A stretch of DNA of 64,000 bases from Bacterioplanoides sp965200585 (GTDB taxonomy: Bacteria > Pseudomonadota > Gammaproteobacteria > Pseudomonadales > Oceanobacteraceae), in the NCBI RefSeq assembly GCF_965200585.1, contig NZ_OZ241361.1; one strand, given 5' to 3'. A model generated the notes under the pieces. It saw nothing but the letters and a program-made list of their open reading frames with translations. It was not told the DNA's origin and did no database searches. The translations under genes and the position numbers were made by a program. Shown here piece after piece: positions 43,340 to 52,227 of the stretch (position 1 is its first letter; every line of letters starts with the position of its first letter).

Positions 43340-45532
43340 ATGCAAAATGAATCTTCCCCTCCCAAATTACGCTGGTTGGCCGCTTGCCCCAAAGGTATTG
43401 AGCCACTGCTGGCAGCTGAAATCAGAGACTTAGGTGGGGAAGTTGAACGAGAAACCCATCTTGGCGTTTTATGGCAGGGGGATTTGCGCACCGCTTATCG
43501 CTTCTGTTTGTGGACCCGATTGGCCAGCCGCTTGCTGTTTCCTTTACAGGAAAGTCAGGTAGACAATGTTGACCAACTTTATCAGGTGGCGCGCGACGTA
43601 GACTGGCAAACGGTGTTCCCGGTGGGCGCTTCCTTCCGCATCGATTTCCACGGCAAAACGGACTTTGTGCGTAACACCCAGTTTGGTGCGCAAAAGGTGA
43701 AAGATGGCATTGTTGATAACTTCCGTGAAGAGCTGGGTGCTCGTCCGTCGGTGGCCAAAGATGGTGACGTTCGTATTGAAGCACAGCTGCGTAAAGGGAA
43801 GCTGGCGCTGTATCTGAACGTCAGTGGCGAGAGTCTTCATCGTCGTGGTTATCGCTTACAGCCGGGAAAGGCGCCATTAAAAGAAAACCTGGCGGCGGCG
43901 ATTCTGATTCGTTCCGGTTGGCAGGAAGCCTTAAAGCAGGGCAGTCATCTGGTTGATCCTATGTGTGGTTCCGGCACCTTATTAATTGAAGCGGGCATGA
44001 TGGCGGCCGATATTGCACCAGGGTTAAATCGCCAGCAATGGGGTTTTGATCGCTGGCAGCGCCATAACCGCAAATTATGGCTGGAAGAAGTCGAAGCAGC
44101 TCGCCAACGCCGTACCGATGGTTTAGCGAATATGAAAAACCGTTTGTACGGTTTTGATATTGATTCAGAGCAGTTAAATGCTGCCAATAAAAATCTGGAA
44201 CGCTCCGGGTTAAAAGACAAAATCCATTTAGAGCGTCGCTCCATCGAAAATCTGCGTATTCAGAAAGAAACTGCAGAACAAGGCGGCTTGGTGGTGTGTA
44301 ACCCGCCTTATGGTGAGCGCCTGAGTGAACTGCCACAACTGGCACCTCTGTATCAGGATTTTAACGACGCCACACTGCGTTTATTGCCCCACTGGAAATT
44401 AGCGGTATTTACCGGTAATACCGATTTATCAAAAAGTATTCGCCGCCCGTTGGAAAAACAATACCGTTTTATGAACGGTAAAATTCAGACGCGCTTATTG
44501 GTATTGGGGCCAGCGGATGAAAAATCCTCGGCACCAGCCCCAAGCCGGATTCGTGGCCCGGTAGAAGCCTTTGCTAATCGTCTGAAAAAGAATTTAAAAC
44601 CGCTGAAAAAATGGGCCAAGCGCGAAAATATTCATGCCTACCGGATTTACGATGCGGATATTCCGGAATACGCCGTGGCGGTGGATTGTTATCAGGATGC
44701 CAATAGCGATACTGAATGGCTGCATGTGCAGGAATATGTTCCACCTAAATCCATTGATGAAGAAAAGTCTGAGCGTCGTTTACTTGATATATTAGCGGCT
44801 TTGCCTGAGGTAACGGATATTCCGGCCGAGCAGATTATTTTAAAACGCCGTGAGCGTCAGTCGGGCAAGAAGCAATATGAGAAGCAACAAGATGTTGAGT
44901 CGCGCCGCTTTGAGGTGATTGAAGGACAGGCCAAGGTTCTGGTGAATCTGAAAGATTACCTCGATACTGGCTTATTCCTTGATCATCGTCCAACCCGATT
45001 GGAGATTGCCAAACACTGCGCTGCCTTACCTAAAGGTGCGCGAATGCTGAATTTATTCTGTTATACCGCGGTGGGTTCCTTGCATGCAGCACTGGCGGGC
45101 GCAAAAACCACCAGTGTTGATATGTCCCGGACGTACTTAAACTGGGGTAAAGATAACTTTACCGCCAATAACTTAAAAATCAGTGAACATGAATTTGTGC
45201 AGGCCGATTGTATGCAGTGGCTGAAAGAAGCTGCGGAACATTCAGCAGCGCAATACGATCTGATTTTTATGGATCCACCAACCTTCTCTAACTCTAAACG
45301 GATGGAAGGTGTACTGGATGTACAGCGTGATCATGTGCAGTTGATTCAGGATGCGATGGCGTTGCTGAAGCCGGGCGGTTTAATGATTTTTTCAAATAAC
45401 TACCGCAAGTTTGAGATGGATAGTGAAGCCTTATCTGACTTTACTATCCAGAATGTCAGCCATAAATCGGTACCGCAGGATTTTGCCCGGCGTAAAAACA
45501 TTCATATGTGTTTTCATATTCAGGCGAAATAA
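43340..45532 (+). CDS. rlmL: Bifunctional 23S rRNA methyltransferase RlmKL
   Basis: About 730 residues. Two fused enzymes: an N-terminal THUMP plus RlmL methyltransferase (ending near residue 385, with VDPMCGSGTLLIEA and VVCNPPYGER) that makes m2G2445, and the C-terminal RlmK part with LNLFCYTAVGSLHAALAGA and FMDPPTFSNSKRMEG that makes m7G2069. A GTG 15 bases upstream opens the same frame; neither start has a good ribosome-binding site, so the ATG is a guess. Acts in 50S subunit assembly. Confidence 0.95.
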   Translation: MQNESSPPKLRWLAACPKGIEPLLAAEIRDLGGEVERETHLGVLWQGDLRTAYRFCLWTRLASRLLFPLQESQVDNVDQLYQVARDVDWQTVFPVGASFRIDFHGKTDFVRNTQFGAQKVKDGIVDNFREELGARPSVAKDGDVRIEAQLRKGKLALYLNVSGESLHRRGYRLQPGKAPLKENLAAAILIRSGWQEALKQGSHLVDPMCGSGTLLIEAGMMAADIAPGLNRQQWGFDRWQRHNRKLWLEEVEAARQRRTDGLANMKNRLYGFDIDSEQLNAANKNLERSGLKDKIHLERRSIENLRIQKETAEQGGLVVCNPPYGERLSELPQLAPLYQDFNDATLRLLPHWKLAVFTGNTDLSKSIRRPLEKQYRFMNGKIQTRLLVLGPADEKSSAPAPSRIRGPVEAFANRLKKNLKPLKKWAKRENIHAYRIYDADIPEYAVAVDCYQDANSDTEWLHVQEYVPPKSIDEEKSERRLLDILAALPEVTDIPAEQIILKRRERQSGKKQYEKQQDVESRRFEVIEGQAKVLVNLKDYLDTGLFLDHRPTRLEIAKHCAALPKGARMLNLFCYTAVGSLHAALAGAKTTSVDMSRTYLNWGKDNFTANNLKISEHEFVQADCMQWLKEAAEHSAAQYDLIFMDPPTFSNSKRMEGVLDVQRDHVQLIQDAMALLKPGGLMIFSNNYRKFEMDSEALSDFTIQNVSHKSVPQDFARRKNIHMCFHIQAK

Positions 45533-45554
45533 GTCGCCTGAATGGGTTCAGCCA

Positions 45555-46262
45555 TTATTGGCAAGGGGCAATAAACGGATTGCGATTGCCCTGAACTGCT
45601 TTAATCAGCTGATTACGGCGGCACTCCCAACGGCTTGGCGGGTGCTGTTTATTCCAGGCCTGATACAGCCGCCGTTCTTGTTTCGATAATTTCAGAGAAT
45701 ACTGTTGACTCATGTACAAATACGCTCGGGCAATGGCGCCGCGGCTGATTTCCGGGGGCTGGACTTTTTTCCCTTTAAAGTCGACGACCATCTCACACTG
45801 ACCATATTGTTTCGGGAATCCTTGCCAGTCACTGAAGCGATAGTTAGAGCGATCACCATTCACTTCACCAATGGCAGGCACCAGGTTGTGCATGTCGCCT
45901 TCCATCAGACGGAACTCGTTGTCTTTTTTACAGGCTTTGCGGCCACCGCTTTGCCAGCACTGACGCTGATGACCAAACGCCCAGGCCGGTACAATATGTT
46001 CCCATTCAATTCGGCTGGCGCGCTTTTGTTGTTTTCGCACCTGATAACCGCAGCTGTTTAGTTCAGGGATTAATTTTTTCCCACGGTAGGTAAAGTCACA
46101 ACCACAATAAAAACTGGTTTGATATTCACCTTTGTACAACGCTTTGAGCTGTTTTTTGGCCTGACGAAAGTTCAGTGGTTCAGCAGGGGCGCTATTAACA
46201 AACAACAGAGAAATAGCCAGCAGCAGGCATTGTGCAAGAGACGGGGCAGAGCGTAAGCGCAT
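45555..46262 (-). CDS. endA: Endonuclease I, periplasmic DNase
   Basis: 235 residues with a signal peptide (about 1-27, SAPA/EPLNF). The His-Me finger core RIEWEHIVPAWAFGHQRQCW is intact, with DNEFRLMEGDMHNLVPAIGEVNGDRSNYRF following; several cysteines form the family's disulfides. Non-specific nuclease of the periplasm or secreted. Convergent with rlmKL, 22 bases apart. Confidence 0.94.
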   Translation of the reverse strand: MRLRSAPSLAQCLLLAISLLFVNSAPAEPLNFRQAKKQLKALYKGEYQTSFYCGCDFTYRGKKLIPELNSCGYQVRKQQKRASRIEWEHIVPAWAFGHQRQCWQSGGRKACKKDNEFRLMEGDMHNLVPAIGEVNGDRSNYRFSDWQGFPKQYGQCEMVVDFKGKKVQPPEISRGAIARAYLYMSQQYSLKLSKQERRLYQAWNKQHPPSRWECRRNQLIKAVQGNRNPFIAPCQ

Positions 46263-46382
46263 CAGATACTACTCAATTCTGATTAATACAAGCGGCCATT
46301 TTAATGTGATTCTCACGGTTTAGCACGGCTAATGAGGGTGTTATGATGACTCCGTTTTATTATTCGACCATCAGGTAACGTT

Positions 46383-46772
46383 ATGTCTAAAAGCTTTGAA
46401 GCTCAGGGAATCATTCACTCCATCGACCAGACCCGTGAATACGGCCAGAACGGATTCACCAAGCGTGAATTTGTGATCAAACTGAGCGGTGATGGTGAAA
46501 ACCCGGATTACCCGAATTATGTTGCGCTAGAGCTGATCAAAGACAAGTGTGCATTGATGGATGGTTATCAGGTAGGTGAAGAAGTGGTGGTGACTTTTAA
46601 CCTTTCCGGCCGTTTGTGGAATGCACCGGGTAAACCGGAAAAATGTTTTACCAGCTTACAGGCGTGGAAAGTGGATCGCGCGGGTGGTCAGCCAGCGGCT
46701 CAGAACTTTGATATGGGCGGCTTTGCTCCGGCTTCTTCCGGCCCGGCGTTTGATGATGATGTCCCGTTTTGA
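46383..46772 (+). CDS. DUF3127 protein with SSB-like C-terminal tip
   Basis: 129 residues, AGG eight bases before the ATG. An OB-fold-like DUF3127 domain fills 1-98 (SFEAQGIIHSIDQTREYGQNGFTKREFVIKL, then VTFNLSGRLWNAPGKPEKCFTSLQAWKVD). A glycine/proline-rich linker and the tip FDDDVPF follow; this is almost the same as the DFDDDIPF tip by which single-stranded DNA-binding protein recruits repair and replication enzymes. A DNA- or RNA-binding role with SSB-type partners is therefore likely, unproven. Monocistronic with a strong terminator. Confidence 0.82.
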   Translation: MSKSFEAQGIIHSIDQTREYGQNGFTKREFVIKLSGDGENPDYPNYVALELIKDKCALMDGYQVGEEVVVTFNLSGRLWNAPGKPEKCFTSLQAWKVDRAGGQPAAQNFDMGGFAPASSGPAFDDDVPF

Positions 46773-46793
46773 TTTTCTTTGCCTATGAGGCAA

Positions 46794-46834
46794 TAAAAAA
46801 CCGAAGGTAAGCCTTCACTTATCTTCGGTTTTTA
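46794..46834. terminator. Bidirectional hairpin terminator
   Basis: AAAAACCGAAG (46796-46806) pairs with CTTCGGTTTTT (46823-46833); the stem continues inward with one wobble pair. It ends the DUF3127 gene and the convergent aminotransferase gene. Confidence 0.88.
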
Positions 46835-46857
46835 GTATTAAGCGAATAAATCAGAAA

Positions 46858-47985
46858 TTACAGAATCTGATCAATCACTTTCTCTAAACGACTTACCGCA
46901 CCTTCAACATCATGCAGTTTATCCAGGCCGAATAAACCGATACGGAACGATTGGTAGTCATCACCTTCGTCACACATCAATGGTACACCAGCAGCAGCTT
47001 GCATACCCTGGGCTGCGAACTTTTTACCATTTTGCATATCTGCATCCGTGGTGTAGTTAACCACAACGCCGGGTGCTTTAAAGCCTTCGGCAGCAACGCT
47101 CTTAATGCCTTTGCTTTCCAGCATTTCGCGTACGCGTTTGCCCAACTCTAATTGCTCGTCGCGCACTTTATCGAAACCGTATTCTTTGGTTTCCATCATG
47201 GTGTCACGGAATTGAGTCAGTGCATCAGTTGGCATGGTCGAGTGGTAAGCATGGCCGCCATTTTCGTAGGCCTGCATGATCATGTGCCATTGCTTCAGAT
47301 TAGCGGCGAAGCTGGTGCTGGTGGTGTTTTCCATCACGTCCAGCGCAGCCTGGTTCATCATTACTAGGGCGGCACATGGAGAAGAGCTCCAGCCTTTTTG
47401 TGGCGCACTGATTAATACGTCAACACCGATGGCTTTCATATCGACCCACAGAGTACCGGAAGCCACACAGTCCAGAACGAATAAACCGCCAACTGAGTGA
47501 ACGGCGTCAGCAACTGCTTTCAGGTAGTCGTCTGGCAGAATCATGCCGGATGCGGTTTCTACATGAGGCGCGAAAACCATCTCTGGTTTCTCTGCTTTGA
47601 TGGTCGCAACCACTTCGCCGATAGGAGCCGGAGCAAAAGGTGCCTGCGTGCCTTCTTCAATGCGCTTGGCTTTTAATACCGTGCTGGAAGCCGGGATGTT
47701 GGCCATCTCAAAGATCTGGGTCCAGCGGTAGCTGAACCAGCCGTTACGAATCACCAGGGTCTTTTTATCCTGAGCGAACTGGCGTGCAACCGCTTCCATA
47801 CCGTAGGTGCCACCACCCGGTACCACAACCACAGCGTCAGCGTTATAAACCGATTTCAGGGTGGCTGAGATATCATTCATCACGCCCTGAAACTGTTGTG
47901 ACATATGGTTCAGTGAGCGGTCGGTAAATACCACGGAATATTCTAATAAACCATTCGGGTCGAGGTCGGGAAGTAAGCCGGCCAT
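46858..47985 (-). CDS. Class V aminotransferase
   Basis: 375 residues, type I PLP fold. Visible marks: VVVPGGGTYGMEAVARQFA (cofactor phosphate loop), FAPHVETASGMILPDDYLKAV, VLDCVASGTLWVDMKAIGVDVLISAPQKGWSSSP with the PLP-lysine in PQKGW, and VNYTTDADM. It belongs to the alanine-glyoxylate/serine-pyruvate aminotransferase group; the substrate pair cannot be told from sequence. Transcribed alone after a 144-base gap from yciK. Confidence 0.88.
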   Translation of the reverse strand: MAGLLPDLDPNGLLEYSVVFTDRSLNHMSQQFQGVMNDISATLKSVYNADAVVVVPGGGTYGMEAVARQFAQDKKTLVIRNGWFSYRWTQIFEMANIPASSTVLKAKRIEEGTQAPFAPAPIGEVVATIKAEKPEMVFAPHVETASGMILPDDYLKAVADAVHSVGGLFVLDCVASGTLWVDMKAIGVDVLISAPQKGWSSSPCAALVMMNQAALDVMENTTSTSFAANLKQWHMIMQAYENGGHAYHSTMPTDALTQFRDTMMETKEYGFDKVRDEQLELGKRVREMLESKGIKSVAAEGFKAPGVVVNYTTDADMQNGKKFAAQGMQAAAGVPLMCDEGDDYQSFRIGLFGLDKLHDVEGAVSRLEKVIDQIL

Positions 47986-48054
47986 TGCAGTCTCCTGCGC
48001 AGTTGCGCGTGTTTGTTCAGTAGATCAATAAAGTTGACTGATTAGATAGCAAAA

Positions 48055-48079
48055 GCCCACGCCAGTAAAGGGCGTGGGC
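48055..48079 (-). terminator. Terminator downstream of yciK
   Basis: GCCCACGCC (48055-48063) pairs with GGCGTGGGC (48071-48079); on the minus strand the stem runs into TTTTGC. It lies 50 bases after the yciK stop. Confidence 0.8.
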
Positions 48080-48129
48080 GGGAAGCACTGTTCTAATCCT
48101 GTGGTTTTATTGTAGCGGTTATTTTGTTG

Positions 48130-48906
48130 TTAGTACTTGGGTTGCGCGTCGATGCTCTGACCATGGGTGCCAATGGAGTCTGGCGACATCAGGTGCAGGT
48201 ACAATGGCATAATGGCATCGGCTTCTGGTACTTGATGCGGGTGCTCGGTTGGGTAAGCCGCCGCGCGCATTTGGGTACGGGTGCCGCCCGGATTAATACA
48301 GTTAACCCGGATGTCAGAGGTATTTTCCAGCTCTTCTGCCAGAACCTGCATCAGACCTTCGGTGGCAAACTTCGATACAGAATAAGCCCCCCAGTAAGCA
48401 CGGCCTTTGCGGCCCACGCTGGACGTGGTGAAAATAACAGAGGCATCTTTGGGGGCATTACGCAGCAGTGGTGTTAAGTGCTTCATTAAGATGAACTGAC
48501 CGTTCACATTAATTTGCATCACTTTCTGAAAGGTATTCCAATCGGAGTTCTCTAAGCTGGTGCGTTGCCCAAGTACGCCAGCGTTTAATAGAACACCATC
48601 CAGGTGACCAAAATTCTCTTCAATCAACGTAGCTAATTGGCGGAATTTATCTTCTTCACCTTCTTCCAAATCAAAGGGCAGTACCGCTGGTTGAGGCAAA
48701 TTCTCTGCTTCAATTAAATCGTAGGTGTCGTTTAATGCTTCCTGAGTACGGCCGAGCAGCAAAACGGTTGCACCGGCACGAGCGTAAGTTAACGCAGCAG
48801 TACGGCCAATGCCGTAGCCTGCCCCCGTTACCAGAATGACGCGGCCTTTTAAAACCTGTTCTTGTTGTGCCTGTACAACAGGCTTTAATTGGCTAATTTC
48901 GATCAT
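48130..48906 (-). CDS. yciK: YciK-type short-chain dehydrogenase
   Basis: 258 residues. Rossmann fold with VTGAGYGIGRTAAL, LNAGVLGQRTSLE (NNAG-type), catalytic Ser in TTSSVGRKGRAYWGAY, and YSVSK (Tyr-x3-Lys). NADP-type SDR; natural substrate unknown. In Pseudomonas the order yciK-mupP-ubiG is the same. Here a three-way-junction repeat (copy D) separates it from mupP. Confidence 0.9.
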   Translation of the reverse strand: MIEISQLKPVVQAQQEQVLKGRVILVTGAGYGIGRTAALTYARAGATVLLLGRTQEALNDTYDLIEAENLPQPAVLPFDLEEGEEDKFRQLATLIEENFGHLDGVLLNAGVLGQRTSLENSDWNTFQKVMQINVNGQFILMKHLTPLLRNAPKDASVIFTTSSVGRKGRAYWGAYSVSKFATEGLMQVLAEELENTSDIRVNCINPGGTRTQMRAAAYPTEHPHQVPEADAIMPLYLHLMSPDSIGTHGQSIDAQPKY

Positions 48907-48936
48907 TGTTAAAATCGTCTTCTCAGTAATCGCAAC

Positions 48937-49048
48937 GCAATAAAAGGCCTGATCATTTTTCGCCGCCGCCTCGAAGGCACATCCATGTGCCTGCCGGGCT
49001 ACCGCGACATCCTGTCGCTGCTTTGAAAAGCGATCAGGCCTTTATTGC
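48937..49048 (-). repeat. Three-way-junction repeat, copy D
   Basis: Minus-strand copy between mupP and yciK, sense for both. Outer stem: 48937-48954 pairs with 49032-49048 (GGCCTGATC/GATCAGGCC core, one bulge), the longest here apart from copy C. Hairpin 1 is GCGACA-GGA-TGTCGC and hairpin 2 AGGCAC-ATGGAT-GTGCCT; linkers GGTAGC and GGCGGC are kept. Lies in the mupP-yciK mRNA if the genes are co-transcribed. Confidence 0.85.
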
Positions 49049-49058
49049 TTATCTTTGC

Positions 49059-49751
49059 TTAAATTGCTTCTAGTTCAGTTAATAAGGCTTCGGGAGAGTT
49101 GATGATTGCATCCGCCTGCCAGTTCTCAGCGCTATCATCTGCTTCGATATAACCAAAGCTGGCAGCGAGGGTGAACATCTCAGCCGCCTTGCCAGCTTGT
49201 ATATCGCGGATATGATCACCAACGTACCAACATTGTTCGGCTTTAAGTCCTAATATGTCAGCAGCTTTTAATAATGGTTCTGGGTCAGGCTTGGCTTTGG
49301 AAACATCATCCGGACAGATCACCACATCACACTGAATATTCAATTTCTTCAGCAACTCTTCTGTATACAGGCGAGGTTTGTTGGTGACGATACCCCAGCA
49401 AATTCCCTGTTTTTCCAGCTCAGCAATAACGGTTTCAAAACCCGGGAAATAGCCACTTAACGTGCCGATATGGTCAAAATAGCGATCCAGCAACTGTTGA
49501 CGATGTTCCAGAAAAACACTGGAAGCCGTCGCTAAATCACGACCTGCCTGATCGGGATAATCGAAGGCGATGCGTGTTAGTGCAGAGCCACCGTTAGAAA
49601 CCTGCTCGCGGATCTTTTCATCCACCAGTTCTGGTTTGCCCTGATCTTTGCGCAAGCCATTTACTACAGCAAAAAAGTCCGGGGCGGTATCCACTAAGGT
49701 GCCGTCTAAGTCGAATAAAATCGCTTCAGGTTTTATGCGTGAAGCCATCAT
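49059..49751 (-). CDS. mupP: HAD phosphatase, probable MupP
   Basis: 230 residues of the HAD superfamily: nucleophile motif FDLDGTLVDTAPDF, cap helices, KPRLYTEELL (motif II/III region), and VGDHIRDIQAGKAA. By sequence it reads as phosphoglycolate phosphatase-like, but the place between ubiG and yciK is that of Pseudomonas MupP, the N-acetylmuramic acid 6-phosphate phosphatase of the peptidoglycan recycling route that bypasses MurA. Function rests on synteny. Its start overlaps the ubiG stop, so translational coupling is expected. Confidence 0.75.
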   Translation of the reverse strand: MMASRIKPEAILFDLDGTLVDTAPDFFAVVNGLRKDQGKPELVDEKIREQVSNGGSALTRIAFDYPDQAGRDLATASSVFLEHRQQLLDRYFDHIGTLSGYFPGFETVIAELEKQGICWGIVTNKPRLYTEELLKKLNIQCDVVICPDDVSKAKPDPEPLLKAADILGLKAEQCWYVGDHIRDIQAGKAAEMFTLAASFGYIEADDSAENWQADAIINSPEALLTELEAI

Positions 49752-50464
49752 TCCGCTTTTTCCGCAGCCATCAGGTAATTTACGTCGACATCGTTGTCTT
49801 TCAGGCTGTAAATCTTAGTGATTGGGTTATAAACCATACCTGTCATATCGGTAACGGCTAAACCGGCTTCACGACACCAGCGAGTCATTTCACTTGGCTT
49901 AATAAACTTGTGATAGTCGTGCGTGCCTGTCGGAACCAGGCGCAACAAATATTCCGCACCAATAATCGCAAAAGCATAAGACTTTGGATTGCGGTTAATG
50001 GTGGAAAAAAATACTTGTCCGCCCGGTTTAACCAGTTTGGCGCAGGCTTTAATAATGGAGAGTGGATCAGGAACGTGCTCCAGCATTTCCAGGCAGGTCA
50101 CGACATCGAAAGATTCCGGCTGTTGTTCCGCCAGTTCTTCTACCGGAATGCACTGATAATCCACGGTTACACCACTTTCTAATGCGTGTAGCTTGGCGGT
50201 GTTCAGATTGGCCTGACCCATATCGATACCGGTAACGTCGGCGCCACGCTGAGCCATGGCTTCAGATAGAATGCCGCCACCGCAGCCCACATCCAGCACC
50301 TTTTTACCGGCCAGATGGGCAATACGATCAACATAGTTGGTGCGCAGTGGATTAATTTCGTGCAGCGGTTTAAATTCGCTTTCAAGATCCCACCAACGAG
50401 TGGCCAGCGCTTCAAATTTTGCGATTTCTGCGCTGTCGACGTTTTGTTTATTTTCAGTAGTCAT
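49748..50464 (-). CDS. ubiG: Ubiquinone O-methyltransferase UbiG
   Basis: 238 residues, class I SAM methyltransferase: VLDVGCGGGILSEAMAQRGADVTGIDM is the SAM loop, VTCLEMLEHVPDPLSIIKACAKLVKPGG the post-I region, and HKFIKPSEMTRWCREAGL the UbiG/UbiE-type end. Methylates the two hydroxyls of ubiquinone intermediates. mupP follows in the same operon. Confidence 0.95.
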   Translation of the reverse strand: MTTENKQNVDSAEIAKFEALATRWWDLESEFKPLHEINPLRTNYVDRIAHLAGKKVLDVGCGGGILSEAMAQRGADVTGIDMGQANLNTAKLHALESGVTVDYQCIPVEELAEQQPESFDVVTCLEMLEHVPDPLSIIKACAKLVKPGGQVFFSTINRNPKSYAFAIIGAEYLLRLVPTGTHDYHKFIKPSEMTRWCREAGLAVTDMTGMVYNPITKIYSLKDNDVDVNYLMAAEKAE

Positions 50465-50494
50465 TTTGTCACTTCATCTGACCAGCAAGTAGTG

Positions 50495-50597
50495 TCAGTT
50501 CAGATTGTTTTTCAAAGCAGCCACAGGATGTGGCGATAGGATCGCCAGCACAGGGATGTGCTGTTCGATCCGGCGGCTGAAAAATAATGTGTGCTGA
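50495..50597 (+). repeat. Three-way-junction repeat, copy B
   Basis: Plus-strand copy between the minus-strand genes ubiG and the amidohydrolase, so antisense to both. Outer stem 50504-50514 with 50578-50588 (11 bp, one G.T), extended loosely by TCAG/CTGA. Hairpin 1 is GCCACA-GGA-TGTGGC (50520-50534); hairpin 2 is GGATCG...AGCAC-AGGGAT-GTGCT...CGATCC (50539-50571). Confidence 0.8.
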
Positions 50598-50619
50598 TTC
50601 TGCTTGCGGTTCCTAAAAA

Positions 50620-51942
50620 TTAATTTTGCGAAATTTTCTTCTGCCACTGCACCGCATTGGCAATTAACTGTTCTTCATCCAGGCCACTGGCTTCACTTAA
50701 CTGGCCTTTTTCTAACAAGGCCTTGCCTTCAACCCAAACATATTCGGTGGCACGGCTGGAATCTGTATACACCAGTTGTGAAATCGGATCGTACAGTGGG
50801 CTCTGACCCAGTTGCGATAAATTCACTGCTTGCATATCAGCCCATTTACCAATATCCAGTGAGCCAACCTGATCATCAATGCCCAGAGATTTGGCGCTGC
50901 CAATGGTGGCCATTTCCAAAGCCTGCCAGGCGGGCAGGGCTGCTGCATCTTCGGCGACGGCTTTGGCCAACATGGCGGCGGTTTTCATTTCGCCCTGAAT
51001 ATTTAAATCGTTATTGCTGGCGGCACCATCGGTGCCCAAACCTAAATTAATGCCGTTGCTCAGCAGTTTGGCGGTTGGGCAAAAACCACTGGCCAGTTTT
51101 AAGTTGGATTCCGGGCAATGCACAACGGAAGCGCCGGTTTGCTGCAGAATCTGAATATCCTCATCCGAAATCTGCGTCATATGCACACAACTGACACGCT
51201 CGGTTAAGAATCCTAAATCGGCTAAGCGCTGAGTGGGGCGTTTACCTTTCTCTTCAAGGCTTTGGGCGACTTCAAAAGCGGTTTCGTGCAAATGAATCTG
51301 TACCGGGGTATCCAGCTGATCGGCGAGGGTTGTGATCTCTTTTAAAGGGGCATCGGAAACCGTATAAGGCGCGTGTGGCCCCAGGCCAATTGTGATGCGT
51401 GGCTGGTTGTGAAAGTGTTTATGTGCAGCAACGGACTTGGCAATATAATCGTCAGCGTTCTGGGCGAAGTTGGTTGGAAAATCCAGAATTGGTGTAAAGC
51501 TGACATTACGAATGCCGGATTCAAGAGCAGCCTGAGCCCCTTGTTGTGGATAAAAATACATATCCGAGTAGGTTGTGGTGCCACATTTCAGCATTTCTGC
51601 GATGGCCAGACGTGTGCCATCGAGAACAAAATCACTGTTTACCCATTTGCCTTCGGCAGGCCAGATATGGTCGTTCAGCCAGGTCATTAAAGGCAGGTCG
51701 TCTGCCAGACCGCGAAACAATGACATCGCCGCATGGCCGTGCGCATTAATATAACCCGGCAGCAGAATATGGTCGTTGAGTTCAACAACCTGATCGGCTT
51801 CATGGCTGGTGGCTTGTTGATCCTGAATCGCAAGAATTTTTCCGTCTTTCACAAATACCGCTTGGTTGTGCAGCAAGGTACGATCATGAGTCGTGCTGAG
51901 TGGTGCTACCCAGCGGGCGTTGATTTGAAGGTCTGCCTGCAT
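50620..51942 (-). CDS. mtaD: Amidohydrolase, MTA/SAH deaminase type
   Basis: 440 residues from the ATG chosen (MQADLQINARWVAPLS); the frame extends 18 codons upstream without a ribosome-binding site. HGHAAMSLFRGLADDLPLMTWLNDHIWPAE, IHLHETAFEVAQSL, VHMTQISDEDI and LGTDGAASNNDLNIQGEMKTAA carry the zinc and catalytic residues of the TrzN/5-methylthioadenosine deaminase group. It deaminates 5-methylthioadenosine and/or S-adenosylhomocysteine in related bacteria. Lies beside ubiG as in Pseudomonas, which supports this annotation. Confidence 0.86.
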   Translation of the reverse strand: MQADLQINARWVAPLSTTHDRTLLHNQAVFVKDGKILAIQDQQATSHEADQVVELNDHILLPGYINAHGHAAMSLFRGLADDLPLMTWLNDHIWPAEGKWVNSDFVLDGTRLAIAEMLKCGTTTYSDMYFYPQQGAQAALESGIRNVSFTPILDFPTNFAQNADDYIAKSVAAHKHFHNQPRITIGLGPHAPYTVSDAPLKEITTLADQLDTPVQIHLHETAFEVAQSLEEKGKRPTQRLADLGFLTERVSCVHMTQISDEDIQILQQTGASVVHCPESNLKLASGFCPTAKLLSNGINLGLGTDGAASNNDLNIQGEMKTAAMLAKAVAEDAAALPAWQALEMATIGSAKSLGIDDQVGSLDIGKWADMQAVNLSQLGQSPLYDPISQLVYTDSSRATEYVWVEGKALLEKGQLSEASGLDEEQLIANAVQWQKKISQN

Positions 51943-52081
51943 GATTCCGGATTCCGGGCTAATAAACGTGGCGAGAGTATATCCGATTTTTGCCAATCTC
52001 TCAGGGCTTGTTGTGGCTGTAGGGTGAAAGAGTTTTTGTCTGTTTTTTGATCAATTTGGGTTGGCCTCTAGAAGCAAAAAT

Positions 52082-52112
52082 CGCTGAGAACGCGATACAG
52101 GAGCTCTCAGCG
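52082..52112. promoter_or_regulatory. Hairpin upstream of gyrA
   Basis: CGCTGAGA (52082-52089) pairs with TCTCAGCG (52105-52112), 15-base loop, in the divergent gap before gyrA. Could be an operator, leader structure or terminator for antisense transcripts. Confidence 0.3.
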
Positions 52113-52227
52113 GGTATTTCCTTGTTTTTCTTCGGTTTTTGGCTGTCAGTTGTGATATGCTCCGATGCTTTGTATTTGACGTTCAAACAGAGCGTTACCC
52201 CTTTAAAAAGGAACAGGTCGGATATCT

